From Candidatus Helarchaeota archaeon (GTDB lineage: Archaea; Asgardarchaeota; Lokiarchaeia; Helarchaeales; JABXJV01): DNA of 7,806 bases. Positions within the stretch are counted from its first letter, which is position 1. Each line of letters opens with the position of its first letter. The stretch spans positions 1 through 7,806 of the forward strand of contig JABXJV010000347.1 of the NCBI GenBank assembly GCA_013375355.1. Reading direction: 5' to 3'. The translations under genes and the position numbers were made by a program. Positions 1 through 5,749 of the stretch are shown here, in pieces. The notes beneath the pieces were generated by a model, which ran no database searches, had not been told where the DNA came from, and saw only the letters and a list, made by a program, of their open reading frames with translations.

Positions 1-102
1 AGATGCATCAACCATAACTCCACATTCACATCTTATTTTTTTCCCAAACTGAAATAGGGTTATATCATACTGCTTTCCACAGTTCTTACATATATATGCC
101 AA
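1..102 (-). CDS. Zinc-ribbon protein, N-terminal fragment (TTG start)
   Basis: The frame is open from position 102 to the window edge, giving the first 34 residues of a longer protein. It starts MAYICKNCGKQYD and carries a CxxC pair (C5, C8) and a CxC pair (C25, C27), the four ligands of a small zinc ribbon. Between the pairs is a conserved-looking LFQFGKKIRC segment. The start is TTG at 102-100. It is chosen because a GGAGAG ribosome-binding site at 113-108 sits 5 nt upstream and no ATG or GTG lies near. A perfect TATAAT lies at 129-124. Zinc ribbons like this often sit at the N-terminus of unrelated proteins, so the function of the full protein cannot be told from this fragment. The gene follows the deacylase gene by 98 nt on the same strand. 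Confidence 0.72.
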   Translation of the reverse strand, partial: MAYICKNCGKQYDITLFQFGKKIRCECGVMVDAS

Positions 103-107
103 ATTTT

Positions 108-113
108 CTCTCC
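108..113 (-). promoter_or_regulatory. Ribosome-binding site that fixes the TTG start
   Basis: The minus strand reads GGAGAG, followed by 5 nt and then TTG. This is one of the better Shine-Dalgarno matches in the window, and it is the main reason for placing the zinc-ribbon start at a TTG codon. Confidence 0.65.
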
Positions 114-123
114 GTTATATTTA

Positions 124-129
124 ATTATA
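124..129 (-). promoter_or_regulatory. Candidate -10 box for the zinc-ribbon gene
   Basis: A perfect TATAAT on the minus strand would place transcription start near position 117, just upstream of the ribosome-binding site. I see no good -35 hexamer at 16-18 nt. In DNA this AT-rich a chance match is easy, so this is only a candidate. Confidence 0.3.
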
Positions 130-200
130 TATCACAATATTATTTGTAGTTATTTTTGTTTCTTTTACAATTTGTTAAAAAAATTTTTAATATTCAATAC

Positions 201-1796
201 TTATTTTTCCTTTCCAGGTCCATAAATTATTTTTCCAGGAAGTTCTCCAGTTATTTTTCCATTTTCCACAACAATTTTCCCATTTACGAATACATAAGAT
301 ATTCCTTCTGGATACTGATGCGGATCATCCCATGTAGCCCTATCCTTAATTGAAATAGGGTCAAAAATAACGATATCGGTCCGTTTTCCTTTCGAGATTA
401 TTCCTGAATCTTTAATACCAATTCTTGAAGCGGGAAGCGAGGTCATTTTTCTTATTGCATCTTCAAGCGTGATTAGCCCTTTCTCTCTCACATACAAAGA
501 TAGAACACGTGGAAAAGTTCCATAATTTCTTGGATGCGGCACTCCATTTCCCATTTCTATAATACTTCCATCACTGGCGTGCATGGTTATTGGATATTTC
601 ATTATCCTTTCAATATCTTCATCCGAAAGGCATCTATAAATAGCACTCGGATTTCCGTCTGAATATAATTCTAATATCAGTTCAGCAGCTCTTTCCATAT
701 CAGGAGTTATACCTTTCATTTCAAGTATTTCTTTAAGATTCTTCCCCTCTAAACCATTATCTTTTGAATAACCTGCTATTCGGATATTACTTAAATCTTT
801 CCCCCCTCGGTCGTGGATTATATTATAAATTATCTTTTCTTTAATCGTTTTTCTTGTTTCAGGGTCTTCTAATCTTTTTTTTATTTCTTCTTTCGAGCCT
901 TCCAAAGACCAGTACGGAAAAAGAACTGACAGTCCTGTACTTGTTGCAGGATACGGATACTGATCAACCTTAACATCGATACCCACCTCTCTTGCATTCT
1001 CAATAAGTTCAAGAGTGATTTTGCTATCTCCCCATCTGTCAACGCTGACGACCTTATGGTGAGAAAGCTGAACAGCAATATTTGCTTTTTCACCAATCTC
1101 GATTGCCTCTTTTACAGCATCAATCAGTCCTAACCCTTCCTCTCTTATATGACTTGCATAAAATCCTCCATACTTTCCGGCTACTTTTGCAAGTTCAATC
1201 ACCTCCCTGGTTTTTGAATATGCTCCGGGAATATACTTCAACCCAGTTGATAATCCTAATGCCCCTGCTTTCATCTCTTGCTCTATAATCCTCTTCATCT
1301 CTTCCAATTCCTCTATTGTTGGTTCTCTATTGTGATTTCCCATCACTTTTTTTCGAATAGTATTATGCCCGACCAGTGTTCCAAAATTTAGAGCAATCTT
1401 TTTCGATTCTATTTCCTTGAAAAAATCCCGTAATTTTAACTTAGACCCTCCACAGTTCCCGCCAATAACAGTGGTGACTCCTTGAGTGATATAATTTTGG
1501 GCAGTTGGGTCTTCTAATATTCTTCTGTCGGAATGAGTATGAATATCAATGAATCCCGGGGAAACTACTTTCTTGGATGCATCAATTATCTTTTTACCTC
1601 TTCCTTTAGGAATTTTCCCTATTTCAGCAATCTTATCTCCTTTAATCCCAATGTCTGATTTATACCACGGATTACTTGTTCCATCAACAATCTTACCATT
1701 TTTGATTATATAATCAAATTTTACCGGTTTTAAAAATGAATATGTCGCATATATTAAAATTAGAACCGTAATAAAAATAGCGATTATCTTTTTCAT
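201..1796 (-). CDS. N-acyl-D-amino-acid deacylase (D-aminoacylase), membrane-anchored
   Basis: A full-length 531-residue amidohydrolase-superfamily enzyme that hydrolyses N-acyl-D-amino acids (or a related N-acyl substrate) to the free amino acid. Residues about 3-22 form a hydrophobic segment after MKK, with no lipobox cysteine, so it is probably exported and anchored by an uncleaved segment or signal peptide. Metal-site residues expected for D-aminoacylases are present: H86-x-H88 in GFIDIHTHSD, C115 in GGNCGG, H216 in SHIR, H246 in LSHHK and the catalytic D409 in HASDGS. The C-terminal IVIFDP...VFVNGKIVVENG stretch is the usual return to the small beta domain. The ATG at 1796 has only a weak GAG ribosome-binding element. 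Directly before it and in frame lies ATG AGT AAA TAG, a three-codon frame with no obvious role. The family assignment is firm; the exact substrate (D-Glu, D-Asp, broad, or dipeptide-like) cannot be read from sequence. Confidence 0.93.
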   Translation of the reverse strand: MKKIIAIFITVLILIYATYSFLKPVKFDYIIKNGKIVDGTSNPWYKSDIGIKGDKIAEIGKIPKGRGKKIIDASKKVVSPGFIDIHTHSDRRILEDPTAQNYITQGVTTVIGGNCGGSKLKLRDFFKEIESKKIALNFGTLVGHNTIRKKVMGNHNREPTIEELEEMKRIIEQEMKAGALGLSTGLKYIPGAYSKTREVIELAKVAGKYGGFYASHIREEGLGLIDAVKEAIEIGEKANIAVQLSHHKVVSVDRWGDSKITLELIENAREVGIDVKVDQYPYPATSTGLSVLFPYWSLEGSKEEIKKRLEDPETRKTIKEKIIYNIIHDRGGKDLSNIRIAGYSKDNGLEGKNLKEILEMKGITPDMERAAELILELYSDGNPSAIYRCLSDEDIERIMKYPITMHASDGSIIEMGNGVPHPRNYGTFPRVLSLYVREKGLITLEDAIRKMTSLPASRIGIKDSGIISKGKRTDIVIFDPISIKDRATWDDPHQYPEGISYVFVNGKIVVENGKITGELPGKIIYGPGKEK

Positions 1797-1822
1797 CTAT
1801 TTACTCATGAATTTTTATGTGT

Positions 1823-1851
1823 ATTATTTTAAATTTATATCCATAATTCAA
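1823..1851 (-). promoter_or_regulatory. Candidate promoter for the deacylase gene
   Basis: On the minus strand TTGAAT (1851-1846) is followed after 17 nt by AATAAT (1828-1823). They match the sigma-70 hexamers at 4 and 5 of 6 positions. Transcription would start about 20 nt before the deacylase start codon. The spacing is ideal, but the background is so AT-rich that chance is a real alternative. Confidence 0.3.
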
Positions 1852-1869
1852 ATAATAATCTAACAGGAA

Positions 1870-1899
1870 TTTATAAACATCTTCAAAATAATACATATA
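1870..1899. repeat. Imperfect direct repeat, copy A
   Basis: This 30-nt segment (TTTATAAAC then ATCTTCAAAATAATACATATA) matches the segment at 1994-2025 in the same orientation. Reading 5'->3' on the plus strand, the two differ by three substitutions and a 2-nt indel. It lies between the deacylase and PAS genes, about 30 nt from the palindrome centred near 1945. Confidence 0.6.
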
Positions 1900-1927
1900 T
1901 AAAACGCTGACATAATAAAATAATTGT

Positions 1928-1961
1928 AGGTCGGACATTCCTGTCTGATTTTATCTGACCT
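1928..1961. repeat. REP-like palindromic element with internal duplication
   Basis: A GC-richer island in a very AT-rich gap. TCGGACA (1931-1937) and TGTCTGA (1942-1948) form a 7-bp stem (one G-T pair) around the loop TTCC. The outer AGGTCGGA (1928-1935) can instead pair with TCTGACCT (1954-1961). The pentamer TCTGA occurs twice, separated by TTTTA, as if a simple palindrome had gained a 10-nt insertion in its right arm. It could be an extragenic palindromic repeat, a mobile-element remnant, or a hairpin downstream of the PAS gene. No poly-T tract follows it on the minus strand, so it does not look like a simple intrinsic terminator. Confidence 0.6.
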
Positions 1962-1993
1962 TGTATAACAAATATGAAAAATTAAATAAGACT

Positions 1994-2025
1994 TTTGTAA
2001 ACACATCTTAAAAATAATACATCTA
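1994..2025. repeat. Imperfect direct repeat, copy B
   Basis: This 32-nt segment (TTTGTAAACACATCTT then AAAAATAATACATCTA) is the partner of 1870-1899. It includes the TAG stop codon of the PAS gene at 2025-2023. The pair therefore brackets the palindrome, and one copy abuts the end of a gene. Confidence 0.6.
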
Positions 2026-2709
2026 ATTGTCATCAATATCAATCATTTTTATACCATTAACATAATCTTTAATTTTTATTTCCTTAATTTCTCTTATTTT
2101 TTCTACGATTTCTGAGAGTTTCTTTGTGGAATTATATATTTCATTGATATTATTGAAATTTTTATCCTGGGGATTCAATCTTTTTAAAAGCAATTCAACT
2201 CTCCCCATAATAACTGCAATAATATTATTCATTTCATGATTATATGTAACAACCATATTATGGAGAGTCTCAAATTTTTCAATTTCACGCGCCTTTTCCC
2301 TAAGGTTCTTTATCTTGGTAACATCCTCACAGATATAAAAGAATCCACCTATAGGGTAATAATACTCGTCCCTGGCTAAATTAACCTTTGCCCTGATTGT
2401 CCTTCTATCATTATTATGCAGAACCTCGTAAGTCGTGCAAATGTTGTTTTCCTTTTCGGAAATAAGTGGTTCTTTTATATTGAAAATCTTTTCAGGTTCT
2501 ATTATATAATCTGTCAACTTTATACTTTTGGTGAAATATTCTTCCTGCTTGATTTTATGAATATCAAGGGCAATCGAATTCATATATTTTATAACAAAAT
2601 CGTAATTAGTCATCATTATTCCTACAGGACTATTTACTACGATATTCTCTAAAAAACTCCTCGGATATTCAAAGGGAGTCCTTCCGATTTTTTTATTAAA
2701 ATTTTCCAT
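2023..2709 (-). CDS. PAS domain protein with lone histidine-kinase H-box
   Basis: A 228-residue soluble protein. Residues about 17-135 look like a PAS sensor domain (SPVGIMMTNYDFVIKYMN near the start, GGFFYICEDVTKIK at the end), followed by a short linker helix. Residues about 145-210 resemble the dimerisation/phospho-acceptor helices of a histidine kinase: H158 in YNHEMNNIIAVIMGR gives an HExxN-type H-box, followed by VELLLKRL. The protein ends at KMIDIDDN with no N, G1, F or G2 boxes, so it cannot phosphorylate itself alone. The 226 nt downstream hold no HATPase remnant in any frame, so this does not look like a recent truncation. It may receive phosphate from another kinase, act as a dimer decoy, or use only its PAS domain. 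Start: ATG with AAGGA 5 nt upstream. It lies 236 nt after the metalloregulator gene. Confidence 0.78.
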   Translation of the reverse strand: MENFNKKIGRTPFEYPRSFLENIVVNSPVGIMMTNYDFVIKYMNSIALDIHKIKQEEYFTKSIKLTDYIIEPEKIFNIKEPLISEKENNICTTYEVLHNNDRRTIRAKVNLARDEYYYPIGGFFYICEDVTKIKNLREKAREIEKFETLHNMVVTYNHEMNNIIAVIMGRVELLLKRLNPQDKNFNNINEIYNSTKKLSEIVEKIREIKEIKIKDYVNGIKMIDIDDN

Positions 2710-2714
2710 TTCTT

Positions 2715-2719
2715 TCCTT
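2715..2719 (-). promoter_or_regulatory. Ribosome-binding site of the PAS gene
   Basis: The minus strand reads AAGGA followed by 5 nt and ATG, which fixes the start at 2709. Confidence 0.6.
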
Positions 2720-2945
2720 AGTGATATTATAAAATTTTAAAGATAAGTTAATTTTATACTAGTAAACTATTATTTAATATTAAACTTATTATATATTTAT
2801 TCAAGGATTTTTTTCTATTTAATAATTGTGAAATAAAAAATTTAAAATTATAAATCCATTTATACTTTTCGAAAAAACATTTTACAAATGAATTCCAGAA
2901 ATTTTAATCTTCATATTCTTCATTTAAAAAAAATTCGGTAATAAA

Positions 2946-3590
2946 TTATTTCCAAACGAAAATACGGGACGCTACCTCCTTTTCGACGGCTAACTGGGAA
3001 TTTTCAAATTGTATAATAAATGATGGGGATTTTTGATGAACAGTAATTTTAGTGCCGGGAACTAAACCAAACGAGATCAACTTATGTAAAATAGGGTGTC
3101 TTTGAGTACTAAAGTATGCTATTTTAACCTTTTTGCCGGTTTCTACCTTGTCAAGTGGGGTAAGCACATTTTCTACCTCTTTTCTCGCTTCTTGACAGCA
3201 TTTTCCTTCTGGGATTGGATTACCGTGAGGGCAAATCTTAGGGTGACCAAGAAGTGTGCATATACTCTCTGTTATACCTGGAGCAAGTATATGTTCATAC
3301 TCACATGCACCGGCTTCTATGCTATCTAAATTCATATCAAGTATATCAACCATCAATCTTTCAGCAAGTCGATGTCTTCGGATTATAATTCTTGCCTTTT
3401 CTCTCCCAATCTCTGTAAATTCTATTTTATTATTATCAATTTTGATTATACCTTCTTTTTCAAGAATATTAAATGCCTCTAAATCAACATTAATTTGTGC
3501 TATTTTTTGAATGTTATTTATTATAGCATCTCCTTTTTCTATAGAACTCCATATCGCTTCTAAAATCTCTTCTTTCTTTATATCTTCCAT
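2946..3590 (-). CDS. DtxR/MntR-family metal-dependent transcriptional regulator with FeoA-like C-terminus
   Basis: A cytosolic Fe(II)- or Mn(II)-responsive DNA-binding repressor, 214 residues. An N-terminal winged helix spans about residues 5-65. The dimerisation/metal-binding domain starts with RRHRLAERLMVDIL (H73, E77) and continues with ACEYEH (C96, E99, H100), matching the C-x-x-E-H site of DtxR. HPKICPHGNPIP follows, and an FeoA/SH3-like domain fills about 144-214. The position equal to DtxR Met10 is a glutamate (E8), so metal preference should not be assumed. Extra cysteines C111, C120, C131 and C132 surround the CPHGNPIP motif. Start choice: a GTG at 3605 would add five residues but has no ribosome-binding site. 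ATG at 3590 has GAGG 9 nt upstream, so it is preferred. It follows feoB by about 106 nt on the same strand and is the obvious candidate to control it. Confidence 0.9.
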   Translation of the reverse strand: MEDIKKEEILEAIWSSIEKGDAIINNIQKIAQINVDLEAFNILEKEGIIKIDNNKIEFTEIGREKARIIIRRHRLAERLMVDILDMNLDSIEAGACEYEHILAPGITESICTLLGHPKICPHGNPIPEGKCCQEARKEVENVLTPLDKVETGKKVKIAYFSTQRHPILHKLISFGLVPGTKITVHQKSPSFIIQFENSQLAVEKEVASRIFVWK

Positions 3591-3599
3591 ATTTTTTAT

Positions 3600-3603
3600 C
3601 CTC
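3600..3603 (-). promoter_or_regulatory. Ribosome-binding site that decides the regulator start
   Basis: GAGG on the minus strand lies 9 nt before ATG 3590 and overlaps the alternative GTG start at 3605-3603. This favours the shorter protein. Confidence 0.5.
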
Positions 3604-3621
3604 ACAAAAGTTATATTTTTT

Positions 3622-3627
3622 ATTATA
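3622..3627 (-). promoter_or_regulatory. Candidate -10 box for the regulator gene
   Basis: A perfect TATAAT on the minus strand gives a start point near 3615. That would leave about 25 nt of leader before ATG 3590 but only about 10 nt before GTG 3605. No clear -35 hexamer is visible. If real, the regulator can be transcribed separately from feoB. Confidence 0.3.
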
Positions 3628-3696
3628 AGAATTTAAAAAATCTGTTTATACTCTTTCTCTTCTGTAATAATATTAAATGCAATTTAAAAAGTTTGA

Positions 3697-5664
3697 TTAA
3701 TAAATAAATCTCAAAACATTGTTTAAAATTCCTCCAGTAAGAATTGCAATAATAAAGACCCCGATTGCCATAATCAAAGAGTCTCTTATTCCATATTCCT
3801 TAATTAAAACTAAAAAAGTAGAAAAACATGGAACAAATAGCAGTGTTACAATAACGATAATAATAGTCTGAATTTCACTTAGCAAATTAGAATCAACAAG
3901 AGATTTAATCACAGCCGCACCTGCTTCTTTTCGGGCAAATCCAAGGATCAATGCATCCGTTGATTCTATGGGAAGTCCCCAGAAATTTTTTATTATAGGT
4001 GCTCCAAACATCTCAATTAGTTCCAGAACTCTTATCTTGTCAAGTATAAACATTATGAAACCAGCAAGCATAAACAGTGGAAATACTTCTCGCATAAACA
4101 CCATAACTCTCAACTTGGTTTTATAGAGAACATTTTTAATTTCTGGAATTCTCAAAGGAAGAATCTCCATAATAAAAGAAGACTTTTCTCCCGGAATAAA
4201 CTTATTTAGAAGGAAACCTGCGAGTATGATTTGAATACTAACTACAATAAATATTATAAACAAAGCTTTTAAAGAAATGGTAGCTATAACTGCCAATAAT
4301 ATACTGCTCTGGGCAGAACAAGGAATACCAAGAATCAGAATTATAGCTGTGATTAATCTTTCTTTTTTTGTTTCAAGGATTCGTGTTGATAATACAGCCA
4401 TTGTAATACAGCTGAAGCCAAGAACAATAGGCATTATGGCTCTTCCACTTATGCCTATCTTTTTTAACGTTTGGTCAAAAAGAATACTAAGCCTCGGTAG
4501 ATAGTTCGAATCCTCTACAAGCGCCAATGCAAAAAAAAATGTTGATACAATTGGTAAAACTACACCAAGGCATAGGGTTAAAGCGAATGAAATAATGCCG
4601 TACTTCCCAGTTAATGCTTCTTGGAGAAATCTAAAATCGATATGTTTCAACAGAAGATCAGAATAATAAACAATATATTTTCCAAAAACCTCGTATTGAA
4701 TAAAATCAGCCAGAACACCAGCACCAAACACTCCAACAAAAAGATAAAAAATAAAAAGAATAAACAAAAATATCGGAATACCAGTAATCGGAATGCGCAT
4801 CCACTTTTCTATTTTTTCTATATATTTTATTTTATAAGGTTCAGAGTATTTTACAATCCGATTTTCAATCTGAAGTGCTTTCATTGCTCTGATTTTAATT
4901 AATTCAATATCAATAGGTGAATTTAATTTATCTGACATTTTCTTTAAGATAGATTTAGCTTTTTCTATGGAATCTTTAGAGAACTTGCTTTTAAAAATTC
5001 TTTCAATTGATTCTGGCATCGTTAAATACAAAAGTGTGTGGATTCTGCTGAAATCTTCGTCTCCTTTAAAAATATTTGCTATTTCGCCAATAGTTCTTTC
5101 CAAATTCCCGCTATATCTAATTTGAAACTCTGGAATAGTAAATTTTAGTATTTCCTTTTTTAATTGCTCAATTCCCTCACCTTCATCTGCGATAGTTTGA
5201 ACTGCTCTAATTCCGAATATTTCAAAGATTTTTTGATAATCCACAGAAATTCCTCTTGCCCTCATTTCGTCAGCCATATTAAAATCAAGAATCAAAGGTG
5301 CCTTAAATTCACATAGTTCAATAGTGTAAAGTAAAGTCCTTTTTATATTTCTGGTATCGGTAACATGAAGTATAATTTTTTCGTCCTCTCCAAGAAGAAT
5401 CTCTCTGATTATCTTATCATCCTCCGAATTCGAATAAATACTATTTCCTCCAGGAGTGTCTATTACTTCAAATGTTTTATCATCCTCTGTAAACCAGCCA
5501 ACCCCAATCTCAATTGATGTGTTGGGATAACTATAAATTACAACATTGTTCTTACATAATCTTCTAAAAATTGTGGACTTACCGACATTTGGATGACCTA
5601 CTATTATTATCTTTTTATAGTTCTTTGAATACTTTAATCTTTTCTTTTCTAATTGATTCATCAT
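3697..5664 (-). CDS. feoB: Ferrous iron transporter FeoB
   Basis: A 655-residue inner-membrane Fe(II) uptake protein. The N-terminal G domain shows G1 GHPNVGKST (23-31), a G2 threonine in SYPNTSIEI (T49), G3 DTPGG (69-73), G4 NMAD (129-132) and a G5-like TIADEGEG (157-164). A helical linker covers about 180-285. The transmembrane part starts near 292 and ends at the C-terminus. It carries GFSC (C419) with STRILETKKERL after it, GIPCSAQ (C449), and VPCFSTF (C613), the three cysteines that recur in FeoB channels; GFSC replaces the commoner GFGC. The two halves around 354-490 and 515-650 show the Gate-type repeat. At 655 residues it is shorter than E. coli FeoB and lacks a cysteine-rich C-terminal tail. 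The start is ATG ATG with no strong ribosome-binding site. No feoA or feoC gene adjoins it; the next gene encodes the DtxR-type regulator. Confidence 0.96.
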   Translation of the reverse strand: MMNQLEKKRLKYSKNYKKIIIVGHPNVGKSTIFRRLCKNNVVIYSYPNTSIEIGVGWFTEDDKTFEVIDTPGGNSIYSNSEDDKIIREILLGEDEKIILHVTDTRNIKRTLLYTIELCEFKAPLILDFNMADEMRARGISVDYQKIFEIFGIRAVQTIADEGEGIEQLKKEILKFTIPEFQIRYSGNLERTIGEIANIFKGDEDFSRIHTLLYLTMPESIERIFKSKFSKDSIEKAKSILKKMSDKLNSPIDIELIKIRAMKALQIENRIVKYSEPYKIKYIEKIEKWMRIPITGIPIFLFILFIFYLFVGVFGAGVLADFIQYEVFGKYIVYYSDLLLKHIDFRFLQEALTGKYGIISFALTLCLGVVLPIVSTFFFALALVEDSNYLPRLSILFDQTLKKIGISGRAIMPIVLGFSCITMAVLSTRILETKKERLITAIILILGIPCSAQSSILLAVIATISLKALFIIFIVVSIQIILAGFLLNKFIPGEKSSFIMEILPLRIPEIKNVLYKTKLRVMVFMREVFPLFMLAGFIMFILDKIRVLELIEMFGAPIIKNFWGLPIESTDALILGFARKEAGAAVIKSLVDSNLLSEIQTIIIVIVTLLFVPCFSTFLVLIKEYGIRDSLIMAIGVFIIAILTGGILNNVLRFIY

Positions 5665-5690
5665 GAACTATTCTTTATAGAAATTAATTG

Positions 5691-5697
5691 CCTTAGG
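5691..5697. promoter_or_regulatory. Possible metalloregulator half-site before feoB
   Basis: CCTTAGG is a small odd-centred dyad lying about 30 nt before the feoB start and just past the predicted transcription start. TTAGG/CCTAA elements are components of DtxR/IdeR operators. This one is too short and incomplete to call an operator, and no second copy was found before the other metal genes. Confidence 0.2.
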
Positions 5698-5707
5698 ACA
5701 CCGATTA

Positions 5708-5736
5708 AATATAAAATTTATTGATGTTTTAATCAA
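5708..5736 (-). promoter_or_regulatory. Candidate feoB promoter overlapping a dyad
   Basis: On the minus strand TTGATT (5736-5731) is followed after 17 nt by TATATT (5713-5708), matching sigma-70 hexamers at 4 and 5 of 6 positions. The predicted start near 5701 gives a leader of about 37 nt for feoB. The -35 box lies inside the inverted repeat at 5717-5740, so one element could be both promoter and regulator site. Confidence 0.35.
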
Positions 5737-5740
5737 TAAA
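5717..5740 (-). terminator. AT-rich hairpin after the Nramp-like gene (weak terminator or operator)
   Basis: A perfect 9-bp inverted repeat, TTTATTGAT and ATCAATAAA, encloses the 6-nt loop GTTTTA. On the minus-strand transcript it is followed by TTTTATATTT, and it lies 10 nt past the stop codon of the transporter gene. The stem has only one G-C pair, so it would be weak as an intrinsic terminator. Its symmetry and overlap with the feoB -35 candidate make a protein-binding site equally possible. Confidence 0.4.
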
Positions 5741-5749
5741 ATAAAATCA

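Noticed and set aside
1797..1808. ATG AGT AAA TAG directly before and in frame with the deacylase start, as a suppressed stop or regulatory uORF
   Set aside because: No ribosome-binding site for that ATG and no sign of TAG read-through; another gene here ends with TAG normally.
1860..2042. Minus-strand 60-codon frame between the deacylase and PAS genes
   Set aside because: It overlaps the end of the PAS gene in another frame, spans the direct repeats and palindrome, has no ribosome-binding site and no domain-like composition.
2773..2784. Perfect 12-bp palindrome TTTAATATTAAA before the PAS gene
   Set aside because: Made only of A and T in an extremely AT-rich gap, where such palindromes arise often by chance.
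3591..3605. GTG start at 3605 for the metalloregulator
   Set aside because: It has no ribosome-binding site, and its own codons contain the GAGG that serves ATG 3590; kept only as an alternative.
4621..4902. Plus-strand 93-codon frame rich in Lys, Asn and Ile
   Set aside because: It lies wholly inside feoB in antisense, in a region coding for a conserved membrane protein; its composition is a shadow of the AT-rich complement.
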